A stretch of DNA of 10,143 nucleotides. It comes from Candidatus Pelagibacter sp. Lineage in GTDB: Bacteria; Pseudomonadota; Alphaproteobacteria; Pelagibacterales; Pelagibacteraceae. Below, piece by piece: positions 1-7,633 of the stretch. The notes beneath the pieces were generated by a model. The model made no database searches, was not told the origin of the DNA, and was given only the letters and a program-made list of their open reading frames with translations. The stretch is taken from assembly GCA_016777545.1 (NCBI GenBank), contig JADHRH010000025.1, positions 1 to 10,143 of the forward strand, read 5' to 3'. The position numbers and the translations under genes were made by a program. The first letter of the stretch is position 1. The number at the start of each line of letters is the position of its first letter.

Positions 1-1077
1 ATCAAAACCTTGTTTTTTAATTAAGTCCCATTTTTTATTAAATATTTCTCTCCAAACAATCAAGGTCTCCGAGTAATGGTTGGCATATGAATTATACTCA
101 TTAAATTTTAATCCATTTTTATCAACATAATTTTGTAATTCACTTTTTGAAGGCAAAAAACCACCTGGGAAAATATATTTTTGAATAAAGTCTTCTTTAT
201 TTTTGTATCGGTCAAATAACTGGTCATCGATAGTTATTGCTTGAATACCAGCCGTGCCAGAAGGTAACAAATTATTTTTAATAGTATTAAAATAACTATT
301 CAAGTAATCTTGACCTACTGCTTCTATCATTTCAATTGATGCAATATGGTCATACTTAGCTTTCAAATCTCTATAATCTTTTAATTCTATATTAACTTTT
401 TCGTTTAACCCGTATTTGTGAATTCTTTCTTTAGCAAATTCAAATTGTCTTTGAGAAATGGTTATACAATCTAACTTAACATCGTAATTAGTACCTAAGT
501 ACTCAGCAAAACCTCCCCAACCACATCCAATCTCTAGCACTCTACTCCCACTTGATGGTTGTAAAAGGTCTATTAATTTTTGATATTTATTTTTTTGTGC
601 TTCAAATAAATCTTGATCAGGTTCTTTAAATATTGCACTTGAATAAGTTAACGATTTATCTAGCCATAAAGAAAAGAAATCATTACCAAGATCATAATGC
701 CTTGCAATATTCTCTTTACTTCTAGTTTTGGTATTTTTAACAAACTTTCTCTTTATATAATTAATAATAGTTAAATCTAGAATCCCTGAAAACTTGTAAA
801 TGATACCTATGTTACGAGCAGTTAATTCAATTAAATCTGAAAGGTTATTTGTTGTAAAAAATCCTTTCATATAAGATTCGCCCAATCCAACGCTTCCACT
901 CTTAATCAGGTTATAAATGAAACTTTCATCTTTAATTTCTAATGAAACTTTTAAAATTTCATTTGGATCACCAAACTTTAGGACCTCGCCATTCATTTTT
1001 ATAACTTCAAGATGTCCGTGCTTAATATTTTTTAATAAGCTAAATACAATTAAATCTGACAGTTTATAAATGAGCAT
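1..1077 (-). CDS. Cyclopropane-fatty-acyl-phospholipid synthase-like SAM-dependent methyltransferase (C-terminus cut by window edge)
   Basis: My translation of the minus strand from the ATG at 1077 stays open for 359 codons to base 1, so the C-terminus is missing; E. coli Cfa suggests a few tens of residues more. Members transfer a methyl(ene) group from S-adenosylmethionine to the double bond of unsaturated acyl chains in membrane phospholipids. Seen: HYDLGND at 127-133, the SAM-binding loop LEIGCGWGGF at 181-190, DYRDL at 234-238, EMIEAVG at 249-255 and KYIFPGGFLPS at 300-310. By eye against E. coli Cfa, the bicarbonate-site residues Glu239 and Tyr317 are kept (E252, Y335), but Cys139 is Ser147 and His266 is Gln279. 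The ATG shares one base with the TAA of the preceding DUF1365 gene (TAATG), implying translational coupling. The family is certain. The product (cyclopropane, methyl-branched, or precursor of a furan fatty acid) is open. Confidence 0.9.
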   Translation of the reverse strand, partial: MLIYKLSDLIVFSLLKNIKHGHLEVIKMNGEVLKFGDPNEILKVSLEIKDESFIYNLIKSGSVGLGESYMKGFFTTNNLSDLIELTARNIGIIYKFSGILDLTIINYIKRKFVKNTKTRSKENIARHYDLGNDFFSLWLDKSLTYSSAIFKEPDQDLFEAQKNKYQKLIDLLQPSSGSRVLEIGCGWGGFAEYLGTNYDVKLDCITISQRQFEFAKERIHKYGLNEKVNIELKDYRDLKAKYDHIASIEMIEAVGQDYLNSYFNTIKNNLLPSGTAGIQAITIDDQLFDRYKNKEDFIQKYIFPGGFLPSKSELQNYVDKNGLKFNEYNSYANHYSETLIVWREIFNKKWDLIKKQGFD

Positions 1078-1844
1078 TAATTTTCTATTGTAATATTATT
1101 TTTAATTTTAATTTTTTTTTGAATAAACTTTATCTTTTTTATCCACAATTTAAATGCCTCAAAATGTATCGCCACAATAACTTTAAATGTCATTAATGGG
1201 TGTTTTAAGTAAGACTTGATTAAAGATGCATTATTTAATTCACTTTTAATCCCATCTTGAGATGCATAAAGAATTTTACCTTCTGGGTCTTGTACATCAA
1301 TTATTACTGAAATTTTATTTCCAGGTTTCAATATTCTAAAAAAATAAACACAATTCATATTTATAAAAGGTGAAACATGAAATTTCTTTTTACAAATTTG
1401 CTGTACTAAATTTTCATTTTTATTAACTTTAAAGATATAAACGTGTTGTTCACCAAATGTATTTTTAACTTCATGCATGATTGATATAAGATTTGATTTA
1501 TTATCATATATATAAAAGACACTTAGTGGATTAAAAACATAACCGAATATTCTTGGATAACATAAAAGTTTAATTTGTACGTCTTCATACTCTTGATTAT
1601 TTTTTTTTAGATTATCTTTAACCCAATTTTCAACTGGGCTACCATCTCTTGGTCCATGGTCTACATCAAAAAAACTAACGATATTGAATTTATTATATGA
1701 AAATATTTTTAAATTTTTTTGTAATGTATCTAACTCAGCAAGATCAATTAGTAATGAAAATACTTTATATTTAAAACTATGAATGGTTGGCTTGAATCTT
1801 TTGTGTATTACAGATCCTGTATAAATATATGAGTTTTTAATCAT
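1077..1844 (-). CDS. DUF1365 family protein
   Basis: This 255-residue protein matches the DUF1365 family (COG3496), whose biochemical role I cannot state. Visible family hallmarks are YTGSVIHKRFKPTIHSFKY near 8-26, LIDLAEL at 32-38, DHGPRDGS at 62-69, CYPRIFGYVFNPLSVFY at 95-111, HEVKNTFGEQHVY at 124-136 and KKFHVSPF at 153-160. The C-terminal 50 residues are Lys/Ile-rich with a hydrophobic stretch around 215-235, compatible with membrane association. The start codon lies 8 bases inside the end of the upstream FAD oxidoreductase gene and the stop overlaps the methyltransferase ATG by one base, so the three genes are tightly coupled. DUF1365 genes commonly accompany COG2907 flavoproteins and Cfa-like methyltransferases in proteobacteria, supporting a part in acyl-lipid modification; this is guilt by association. 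No Shine-Dalgarno is visible, as expected for coupled translation. Confidence 0.9.
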   Translation of the reverse strand: MIKNSYIYTGSVIHKRFKPTIHSFKYKVFSLLIDLAELDTLQKNLKIFSYNKFNIVSFFDVDHGPRDGSPVENWVKDNLKKNNQEYEDVQIKLLCYPRIFGYVFNPLSVFYIYDNKSNLISIMHEVKNTFGEQHVYIFKVNKNENLVQQICKKKFHVSPFINMNCVYFFRILKPGNKISVIIDVQDPEGKILYASQDGIKSELNNASLIKSYLKHPLMTFKVIVAIHFEAFKLWIKKIKFIQKKIKIKNNITIEN

Positions 1845-3081
1845 TAAGTTTTTTTAGCATTTCAATAGAAGATTTTATTCCATCTTCATGAAAACCATAG
1901 CCAAAATAACTTCCACAAAACAATATATTTTCTTTATTTTGAATTTTATGCAGTTCACCTTGATTTAGTAATGCCTCTGCATCGTAATAGGGATGAGTAA
2001 ACGATACCTTTTTAAAGATTTTTTCAACAGGTATTTCCTTAAATGGATTTAAGGTTAAAAAAATATTTCTATCAATTTCTAGGTTTTGCAACTGATTTAA
2101 CCAATAGGTAACTGACGTCTTTTCAATATTATTTGGATCCATTGAAGAGTTCCATGAACACCAAGCTTTCTTATTTTTTGGCATAACACTCTCATCAAAA
2201 TGAATAACAGCAATATTACTTTTATATTTAAAATTTTTTAAAATTAATTCCTCTTCTGGTGTTGGACTATCTATAATATTTAATACTTCATCTGCATGAG
2301 TTGCAATTACAACTTTGTCATAATCAAAGAATTCATTTTCTTCACCATAAAAAACTTTAACACCTGTACTTTGTCTAGTTATTTTATTAATATTATAATT
2401 TTTGAAATGTTGACCACTAATTTGTGAAATTATTTTATCAACATATGTTTTGCTCCGATTTGCAACCGTATACCATTGTGGTCTATTTTTTATTTTAAAC
2501 AATCCATGATTTTTAAAAAAACTTAAAAAGAACGTCAGAGGCATTTGTGAGGCTTCATAGGGAGGCATTGACCAAATTGCTGAAACCATAGGAATAATAT
2601 GATAATTTATAAAATAATCTGAAATTTTTATTTCTTTAAGATAATTTCCTAGTGTTGTGGATTGTATTTTTGCAATATCCAATTTTTCACAGTTTTTATA
2701 AAAGCTAAGAATTTCAAAAAACATTTTGATAAATTTTAAATTAAATAAATTTTGTTTATTTGAAAAAATTCCTTTTAACCCTTTGCCACAGTATTCAATA
2801 TTAGTGCCCTCAACAGTAACAGAAAATGACATATCACTTTTTTCTATTGCAATTTTATTTTCAGAAAAAAAATTGATTAGATTTGGGTAGGTATTTTTGT
2901 TAAATACCATAAATCCAATATCTACAGCTATTTCTTTGTTTTGTCTGTAATTAACTTTTATTGTATTTGCGTGACCACCAAACTGATTTTCTTTTTCAAA
3001 TAAATCAACTTTATGTTTTTTAGATAAATAATATGCTGCACTTAAACCTGATATGCCAGCTCCAACTACAGCAATTTTCAT
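1837..3081 (-). CDS. COG2907-type FAD/NAD-binding amine-oxidase-like oxidoreductase
   Basis: A 414-residue flavoprotein. The N-terminus is a classic dinucleotide-binding Rossmann element: MKIAVVGAGISGLSAAYYL, with GxGxxG at 7-12, an acidic residue ending the second strand (E29) and FGGHANT at 34-40, the form typical of the amine oxidase/desaturase-like superfamily. The C-terminal FAD-contacting segment is FCGSYFGYGFHEDG at 388-401. A central IWSMPPYEASQMPLTFF block is typical of the COG2907 group. The substrate is not evident; in similar gene neighbourhoods these enzymes are suspected to oxidise or desaturate fatty acyl chains. The gene begins 15 bases after the gcvP stop, with no obvious Shine-Dalgarno (TAAAAATATCATAAA precedes the ATG) and no terminator, and its end overlaps the DUF1365 start by 8 bases. 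It is therefore the first gene of the lipid cassette and may be read from the gcv transcript. General family is confident; reaction unknown. Confidence 0.9.
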   Translation of the reverse strand: MKIAVVGAGISGLSAAYYLSKKHKVDLFEKENQFGGHANTIKVNYRQNKEIAVDIGFMVFNKNTYPNLINFFSENKIAIEKSDMSFSVTVEGTNIEYCGKGLKGIFSNKQNLFNLKFIKMFFEILSFYKNCEKLDIAKIQSTTLGNYLKEIKISDYFINYHIIPMVSAIWSMPPYEASQMPLTFFLSFFKNHGLFKIKNRPQWYTVANRSKTYVDKIISQISGQHFKNYNINKITRQSTGVKVFYGEENEFFDYDKVVIATHADEVLNIIDSPTPEEELILKNFKYKSNIAVIHFDESVMPKNKKAWCSWNSSMDPNNIEKTSVTYWLNQLQNLEIDRNIFLTLNPFKEIPVEKIFKKVSFTHPYYDAEALLNQGELHKIQNKENILFCGSYFGYGFHEDGIKSSIEMLKKLND

Positions 3082-3096
3082 TTTATGATATTTTTA

Positions 3097-5955
3097 TTAT
3101 GCTGCTGTCTCTTCGTATTCATCCATTGAAGGACATGTACAAAATAAGTTTTTATCTCCATAAACATTATCTACTCTAGCAACTGGAGGCCAAAACTTAA
3201 ATGATCTTAAAAATTCAGAAGGATAAGCTGCCTCTTCTCTTTCATATTTATGATCCCATGTATTTGAAGCTAATTCAACGTGCGTATGTGGCGCATTCTT
3301 TAACGGATTATCCAATTTATCAAAAGCACCTGATTTTATCTTATCTATTTCTTGTTTAATCTTAATCAAAGTATCGCAAAACCTATCAATCTCCTCTAAG
3401 CTTTCACTTTCTGTGGGCTCAATCATCATCGTTCCTGCAACAGGCCAAGACATAGTAGGTGCATGAAAACCATAATCTATTAATCGTTTTGCAATGTCTT
3501 CCTCTGTTATTCCTGTTTCAGTTTTTATTTGCCTGATATCAATAATACATTCATGTGCAACGTTGCCATTTTTGCCTTTGTATAAAATAGGAAAAGAGCT
3601 GTTTAATTTATAGGCAATGTAATTAGCATTTAAAATTGCAACTTCTGATGCCTTTCTCAAACCTTCCGATCCCATCATCTTCATGTACATCCAAGATATG
3701 GAAAGAATGCTTGAACTACCCCAGGGAGCTGCAGAAATTGCACCTACACCTGTTGCTGGTCCACAATCTTTTACAACTGAATGGTTGGGCAGAAATTTTT
3801 CTAAATGTTTTTTACAGGCGATTGGTCCCATTCCAGGTCCACCTCCACCATGAGGTATACAAAAAGTTTTATGTAAATTTATATGACAAACATCAGGCCC
3901 AAATTTCCCAGGCTTTGCTATTCCAACAAGTGCATTTAGATTAGCACCATCCATATAAACTTGTCCACCGTTACTATGTACAAGTTCACAAATATCTACT
4001 ATCTTTTCTTCAAAGACACCATGTGTCGAAGGATAAGTAACCATCAATGCTGCTAGATTATCTTTATGTTTTTCAACTTTATTTTTTAAATCTTCAAAAT
4101 CTACATTTCCATGACTATCACAACTGACAACTACAACTTTCATGCCAACCATTTGTGCACTAGCAGGGTTTGTTCCATGTGCTGAACTTGGAATTAAGCA
4201 TATGTTTCTATTATGATCTCCATTGTTTTCATGAAATTTTCTAATCACCATAAGTCCTGCAAACTCTCCTTGAGCTCCAGCATTAGGTTGTAAAGATACA
4301 CCTGAAAACCCAGTTATTGAACGTAGCCAATTTTTTAAATCAGTAAATAATGTTCTATACCCTTCCATCTGCTCTAAAGGTGCAAATGGATGTGGTTCTG
4401 AAAATTCTCTCCAAGTAACTGGAATCATTTCAGCAACTGCATTTAATTTCATTGTACATGATCCAAGAGCAATCATTGATCTGTTCAATGCTATATCAGA
4501 ATCTTCTAATCTTTTAAGATATCTCAACATATCTGTTTCAGAATGATAACTATTAAACACTTTGTGTTGTAAAAATTTAGAAGTTCTTAATAAGTTTTTA
4601 GGAATATTAGTTAAACTTTCATTCATCTCTTCTTTGATAGTTTCTGAACAATTAAAAACTTTAAGCAATTGATTAGCACGATAAACATTTTTCTTTTCAT
4701 CAAATGAAACTGCTAACATTTGAGAGTTTACTTTTCTTATGTTAATATTTTCTCTTAATGCATTGTTATAAATAATGTCAGTTTTATCTAAAGTTTTGAT
4801 AGTAACTGTATCAAAGAAATGTTCTGAGTATAATTCATAGCCTGTCTGCTTTAGCTTATCTGAAAAGTTTTTTGCTAATTGAGATGTGTTGTTAGCAATT
4901 TTAAGAATTCCCTCTGGCCCATGATAAACTGCATAGGCTGCAGACACTATTGCTAGTAAAGCTTGAGCTGTACAAATATTACTTGTTGCTTTGTCTCTTC
5001 TTATATGTTGTTCACGAGTTTGTAGTGCAAGTCTGTATGCTTTTTTGCCATGACGATCTACCGATACCCCTATAATTCTTCCTGGCATTGATCTTTTATA
5101 CTCATCTTTTGTTGCAAAAAATGCTGCATGGGGTCCACCGTAACCCATTGGAATTCCAAAACGTTGTGAGCTTCCAACTGCTATATCCGCACCAAGTTCA
5201 GCAGGTGTTTTTAGTTTGGCTAACGAAAGTAAATCACAAATTAAAACTGCCTTACCTTTATTCTTATGAATTTGACTGATCGCTTCACTTGGATCTTTAA
5301 TATCACCTAAAGTTCCAGGGTATTGAATAATACCACAAACAATTTCACCTTTGATATCTTTATATTCATCTCCAACAATAACCTCTAAACCCATAGGTTC
5401 AGCTCTTGTTTTAATAACATCGACCGTTTGAGGGTGACAATCTTTTGATACAAATACTTTATTACTTTCATTTTTACTAACTCTGTAACTTAGTCCGACA
5501 GCTTCAGCTGCCGCAGTACCTTCATCAAGTAAAGAGGCGTTAGCTATATCCATTCCTGTAAAATCAATAATCATTTGTTGGAAATTTAAAAGCATTTCTA
5601 ATCTACCTTGGGCTACTTCAGGTTGATATGGAGTATACGATGTATACCAGCCTGGATTTTCTAAAATATTTCTAAGAATTACATGTGGTGTAAAAGTTCC
5701 ATAATACCCCATACCTATAAAGTTTGAATTAATTATATTTTTTTTTGAAATTTCTTTTAGTTTTCTTAAAGCTTCATATTCTGAATTAGGCTCACCAATT
5801 TCAAGACTTTCTTTAAGTAAGATTTTTTCTGGAACTGTTTTGTTTATTAGTTCGTCCAAATTTTTAAACCCTAATTCTTTGAGCATAAAATTTTGCTCAG
5901 TATCAGATGGTCCAATATGTCTTTTAATAAAATCTTTTTGTGAAGCTTTAAGCAT
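3097..5955 (-). CDS. gcvP: Glycine dehydrogenase (aminomethyl-transferring), P protein of the glycine cleavage system
   Basis: This cytosolic pyridoxal-phosphate enzyme decarboxylates glycine and passes the aminomethyl group to the lipoyl arm of GcvH. At 952 residues it is the fused, single-chain form (E. coli GcvP is about 957), not the split GcvPA/GcvPB type. The N-terminal half begins with the family signature FIKRHIGPS (9-17) and carries GYYGTFTPHVILRNILENP near 83-101 and SLLDEGTAAAEA. The C-terminal half has the cofactor-binding segment NLHKTFCIPHGGGGPG, with the Schiff-base lysine at K696. The C-terminus contains NVYGDKNLFCTCPS. All expected parts are present and no frameshift is visible. 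The ATG follows the gcvH stop after 2 bases and lacks a strong Shine-Dalgarno, so translation is probably coupled. Regulation presumably comes from the glycine riboswitch upstream of gcvT. Confidence 0.98.
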   Translation of the reverse strand: MLKASQKDFIKRHIGPSDTEQNFMLKELGFKNLDELINKTVPEKILLKESLEIGEPNSEYEALRKLKEISKKNIINSNFIGMGYYGTFTPHVILRNILENPGWYTSYTPYQPEVAQGRLEMLLNFQQMIIDFTGMDIANASLLDEGTAAAEAVGLSYRVSKNESNKVFVSKDCHPQTVDVIKTRAEPMGLEVIVGDEYKDIKGEIVCGIIQYPGTLGDIKDPSEAISQIHKNKGKAVLICDLLSLAKLKTPAELGADIAVGSSQRFGIPMGYGGPHAAFFATKDEYKRSMPGRIIGVSVDRHGKKAYRLALQTREQHIRRDKATSNICTAQALLAIVSAAYAVYHGPEGILKIANNTSQLAKNFSDKLKQTGYELYSEHFFDTVTIKTLDKTDIIYNNALRENINIRKVNSQMLAVSFDEKKNVYRANQLLKVFNCSETIKEEMNESLTNIPKNLLRTSKFLQHKVFNSYHSETDMLRYLKRLEDSDIALNRSMIALGSCTMKLNAVAEMIPVTWREFSEPHPFAPLEQMEGYRTLFTDLKNWLRSITGFSGVSLQPNAGAQGEFAGLMVIRKFHENNGDHNRNICLIPSSAHGTNPASAQMVGMKVVVVSCDSHGNVDFEDLKNKVEKHKDNLAALMVTYPSTHGVFEEKIVDICELVHSNGGQVYMDGANLNALVGIAKPGKFGPDVCHINLHKTFCIPHGGGGPGMGPIACKKHLEKFLPNHSVVKDCGPATGVGAISAAPWGSSSILSISWMYMKMMGSEGLRKASEVAILNANYIAYKLNSSFPILYKGKNGNVAHECIIDIRQIKTETGITEEDIAKRLIDYGFHAPTMSWPVAGTMMIEPTESESLEEIDRFCDTLIKIKQEIDKIKSGAFDKLDNPLKNAPHTHVELASNTWDHKYEREEAAYPSEFLRSFKFWPPVARVDNVYGDKNLFCTCPSMDEYEETAA

Positions 5956-5957
5956 TT

Positions 5958-6338
5958 TTAATTACCACTTTCTTTTGCAAATTTATCGTATTCCTCTTTA
6001 TTCATTAGAGTATCCAACTCTGCCTTATCTTTAATTTTAAGCTTAAAAAACCAAGCTTCATTTTCTGGATCACTATTTATTTTACCTGGGTCATCAACAA
6101 TTGCTTGATTGTTTTCAACTACTTCTCCAGAAACTGGGGTATAAACATCACTTGCAGCTTTTGTAGATTCAACCACTCCCGCATTACCGTCTTTTTCAAC
6201 ATTTGATCCTAGTTCAGGAAGTTCAACAAAAACAATATCTCCCAACATTTCTGTTGCATGTTGTGTAATCCCTATTGTGGCTATATCACCATCCATTTTA
6301 ATCCATTCATGTTCTTTTGAAAATTTTACATCACTCAT
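5958..6338 (-). CDS. gcvH: Glycine cleavage system H protein (lipoyl carrier)
   Basis: The 126-residue H protein shuttles the aminomethyl intermediate between GcvP, GcvT and dihydrolipoyl dehydrogenase on a lipoylated lysine. It has the usual length and pattern: [18 protein letters not shown] near 8-25, a [12 protein letters not shown] strand region at 33-44, and the lipoylation segment [19 protein letters not shown], in which K60 is the attachment site. The C-terminus, with [14 protein letters not shown], is typical of full-length GcvH. Its ATG shares one base with the gcvT stop (TAATG). It is nevertheless preceded by one of the clearest Shine-Dalgarno sequences in the window, suggesting independent, high-level initiation that fits a carrier needed in molar excess. 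gcvP starts 2 bases downstream. Confidence 0.98.
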   Translation of the reverse strand: MSDVKFSKEHEWIKMDGDIATIGITQHATEMLGDIVFVELPELGSNVEKDGNAGVVESTKAASDVYTPVSGEVVENNQAIVDDPGKINSDPENEAWFFKLKIKDKAELDTLMNKEEYDKFAKESGN

Positions 6339-7441
6339 TAGTTTGCTCCTTTCACATAGCTTTTTTTATAAAATGGTAATTTACATATTTTAGCTGGGTA
6401 TTTTTTACCTCTAACTTCTAATAAAATCTTTGTATCTAATTTAGCATACTCACTTTGCACATAACCAAGTGTAATTGGTTTTTGTATGCTTGGTCCAAAA
6501 GTTCCACTTGTTATTTCTCCTATAACTTCATTATTCTCATTAAACACTTTTGTTTTTTCTCGAGCTATAATTCTTTCTTCAGGAGCAATGCCTACTCTTA
6601 ATTTTTTAGTACCTGATTTTATCTGACTATCAATTTTATCAAACCCTCTGAAACCACCATTCTCTAACCTTTTTTTAGAGATTGCCCATTTAAGATTTGC
6701 CTCAATTGGTGTTGTCTCTAGATCAATATCATGGCCATATAAACAAAGACCTGCTTCCAATCTTAAGGTATCTCTTGCACCCAAACCTATTAATTTTGCC
6801 CCTTTTAGTATTAAATTTTTAACTAAATCCTCTACTTTGTTATTGCCTATTGAAATTTCAAAACCATCTTCACCTGTATATCCAGATCTTGTTATATAAA
6901 CTTTATCATCTGAGTAATTAAACCAATCACCATTCATAAAATTAAGATTATCAGGACCTGCAATGACTTCTTTTAAGATATTAGCAGCTTTAGGGCCCTG
7001 AATAGCAATGAGTGATAAATCAGAATTTAAAACCATTTCATATTTATTATTTAATAATTTTGCTATGATTTGATAATCTTCATTTTTGCAAGCTGCATTC
7101 AAAATAATATTGTATCCTCCTTCAACTTTTGTGATAATCAAATCATCGTGAATAAAGGCTTCTTCATTCATTAAGAAACTATACTTGCTTTGATTTAAGG
7201 AGATATTTTTTAAATCTAAGGGAAAAATTTTTTCTAAATCTGCAGTTAATTCCTCACCACCTTTAATAAAAAGTTGTCCCATGTGAGAAACATCAAATAA
7301 TCCTGCATCTGATCTTGTGTATTTATGTTCTTCTACAATGCCTTCAGGATATTGTATCGGCATTTCATAGCCTGCAAATGGAACAAACTTTGCTCCATGC
7401 TTTTGATGTAAATTGTAAAGTTTAGTTTTTATATTTTCCAT
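6338..7441 (-). CDS. gcvT: Aminomethyltransferase, T protein of the glycine cleavage system
   Basis: GcvT takes the aminomethyl group from GcvH, releases ammonia and makes 5,10-methylene-tetrahydrofolate. From the ATG at 7441 it has 367 residues, usual for the family. Numbered from that Met: [21 protein letters not shown] near 8-28, [10 protein letters not shown] at 47-56, the acidic pair in IHDDLIIT near 97-104, [11 protein letters not shown], then [18 protein letters not shown] and a C-terminal [13 protein letters not shown]. The LCLYGHD block, the gcvH/gcvP neighbours and the glycine riboswitch argue for true GcvT and against the paralogue DmdA (DMSP demethylase). An in-frame ATG 18 bases upstream, at 7459, would add MGIKVN. 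I prefer 7441 because homologues begin near here and the 7459 ATG abuts, and shares a base with, aptamer II P1 of the riboswitch. The stop overlaps the gcvH ATG by one base. Confidence 0.96.
   Translation of the reverse strand: MENIKTKLYNLHQKHGAKFVPFAGYEMPIQYPEGIVEEHKYTRSDAGLFDVSHMGQLFIKGGEELTADLEKIFPLDLKNISLNQSKYSFLMNEEAFIHDDLIITKVEGGYNIILNAACKNEDYQIIAKLLNNKYEMVLNSDLSLIAIQGPKAANILKEVIAGPDNLNFMNGDWFNYSDDKVYITRSGYTGEDGFEISIGNNKVEDLVKNLILKGAKLIGLGARDTLRLEAGLCLYGHDIDLETTPIEANLKWAISKKRLENGGFRGFDKIDSQIKSGTKKLRVGIAPEERIIAREKTKVFNENNEVIGEITSGTFGPSIQKPITLGYVQSEYAKLDTKILLEVRGKKYPAKICKLPFYKKSYVKGAN
6346..6352 (-). promoter_or_regulatory. Strong ribosome binding site for gcvH
   Basis: The minus strand reads AAAGGAG with 7 bases before the gcvH ATG. 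It lies inside the 3' end of gcvT. Most other starts in this window have no recognisable Shine-Dalgarno, so this one stands out and supports the gcvH start and its separate, strong translation. Confidence 0.75.
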
Positions 7442-7525
7442 ATTAACTTTTATACCCATCTGTATGTTTGCCTGAGAGTTTTGCTCCTTCGGCGAGAACT
7501 AAATCTCTTTCCAGAGTTAATATGG
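7438..7525 (-). repeat. Inverted repeat pairing the riboswitch linker with the gcvT start codon
   Basis: In the RNA sense, CCATATTAACT (7525 to 7515, the linker between aptamers plus the first P1 bases of aptamer II) is the exact reverse complement of AGTTAATATGG (7448 to 7438). The latter contains the preferred gcvT start codon at 7441-7439. The 11-base match could form a helix that hides the start codon, nested outside aptamer II with an interior bulge of about 10-11 bases. The sequence complementarity is seen directly; a switching role is inferred. Confidence 0.6.
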
Positions 7526-7600
7526 TACGGTCCTTTTTGCCTGAGAGATTCCTGGGTGGTTGCTCCTTCGGCGCTACGTAGTGTAGTCTCTCCCGTATGT
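7459..7600 (-). promoter_or_regulatory. Tandem glycine riboswitch upstream of gcvT
   Basis: Two glycine aptamers lie back to back on the minus strand. Aptamer I (7597 to 7526) is closed by P1 TACGG/CCGTA (7597-7593 with 7530-7526). It contains GGGAGAG, CGCCGAAGGAGCAA (7573-7560) and CTCTCAGGCAAA (7547-7536), followed by AAGGACCG. Aptamer II (7516 to 7459) starts CTCTGGAAAGAG, repeats CGCCGAAGGAGCAA (7494-7481) and CTCTCAGGCAAA (7478-7467), and closes with a short P1, TCTG/CAGA (7515-7512 with 7462-7459). The linker is nine bases, CCATATTAA (7525-7517). These conserved cores and the tandem arrangement are diagnostic of the glycine riboswitch class, usually an ON switch for gcv genes. No intrinsic terminator stem with a U-run follows, so control is probably at translation initiation. 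Confidence 0.96.
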
Positions 7601-7604
7601 TGTG

Positions 7605-7633
7605 ATAATCTATGAGTTGATGTTAAGAGTCAA
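7605..7633 (-). promoter_or_regulatory. Probable sigma70-type promoter for the gcv operon
   Basis: On the minus strand TTGACT (7633-7628; five of six matches to the -35 consensus) and GATTAT (7610-7605; four of six matches to TATAAT) are separated by exactly 17 bases. The predicted start point is near 7598-7600, immediately at the first riboswitch stem, so the leader would consist almost only of the riboswitch. The -35 box lies in the last sense codons (Val-Asp-Ser) of the upstream transporter gene. Confidence 0.6.

Noticed and set aside
3082..3096. Possible promoter or terminator between gcvP and the flavoprotein gene
   Set aside because: The 15-base AT-rich gap holds no stem-loop and no recognisable promoter; a promoter inside the gcvP 3' end cannot be excluded but none stands out.
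3636..3944. Plus-strand open frame of 102 codons within gcvP
   Set aside because: It lies wholly antisense to a full-length, well conserved gcvP, resembles no family and is best explained as a shadow frame.
6338..7441. gcvT as DmdA, the DMSP demethylase common in marine alphaproteobacteria
   Set aside because: The genuine GcvT blocks ([18 protein letters not shown]), the gcvH/gcvP neighbours and the glycine riboswitch all point to GcvT.
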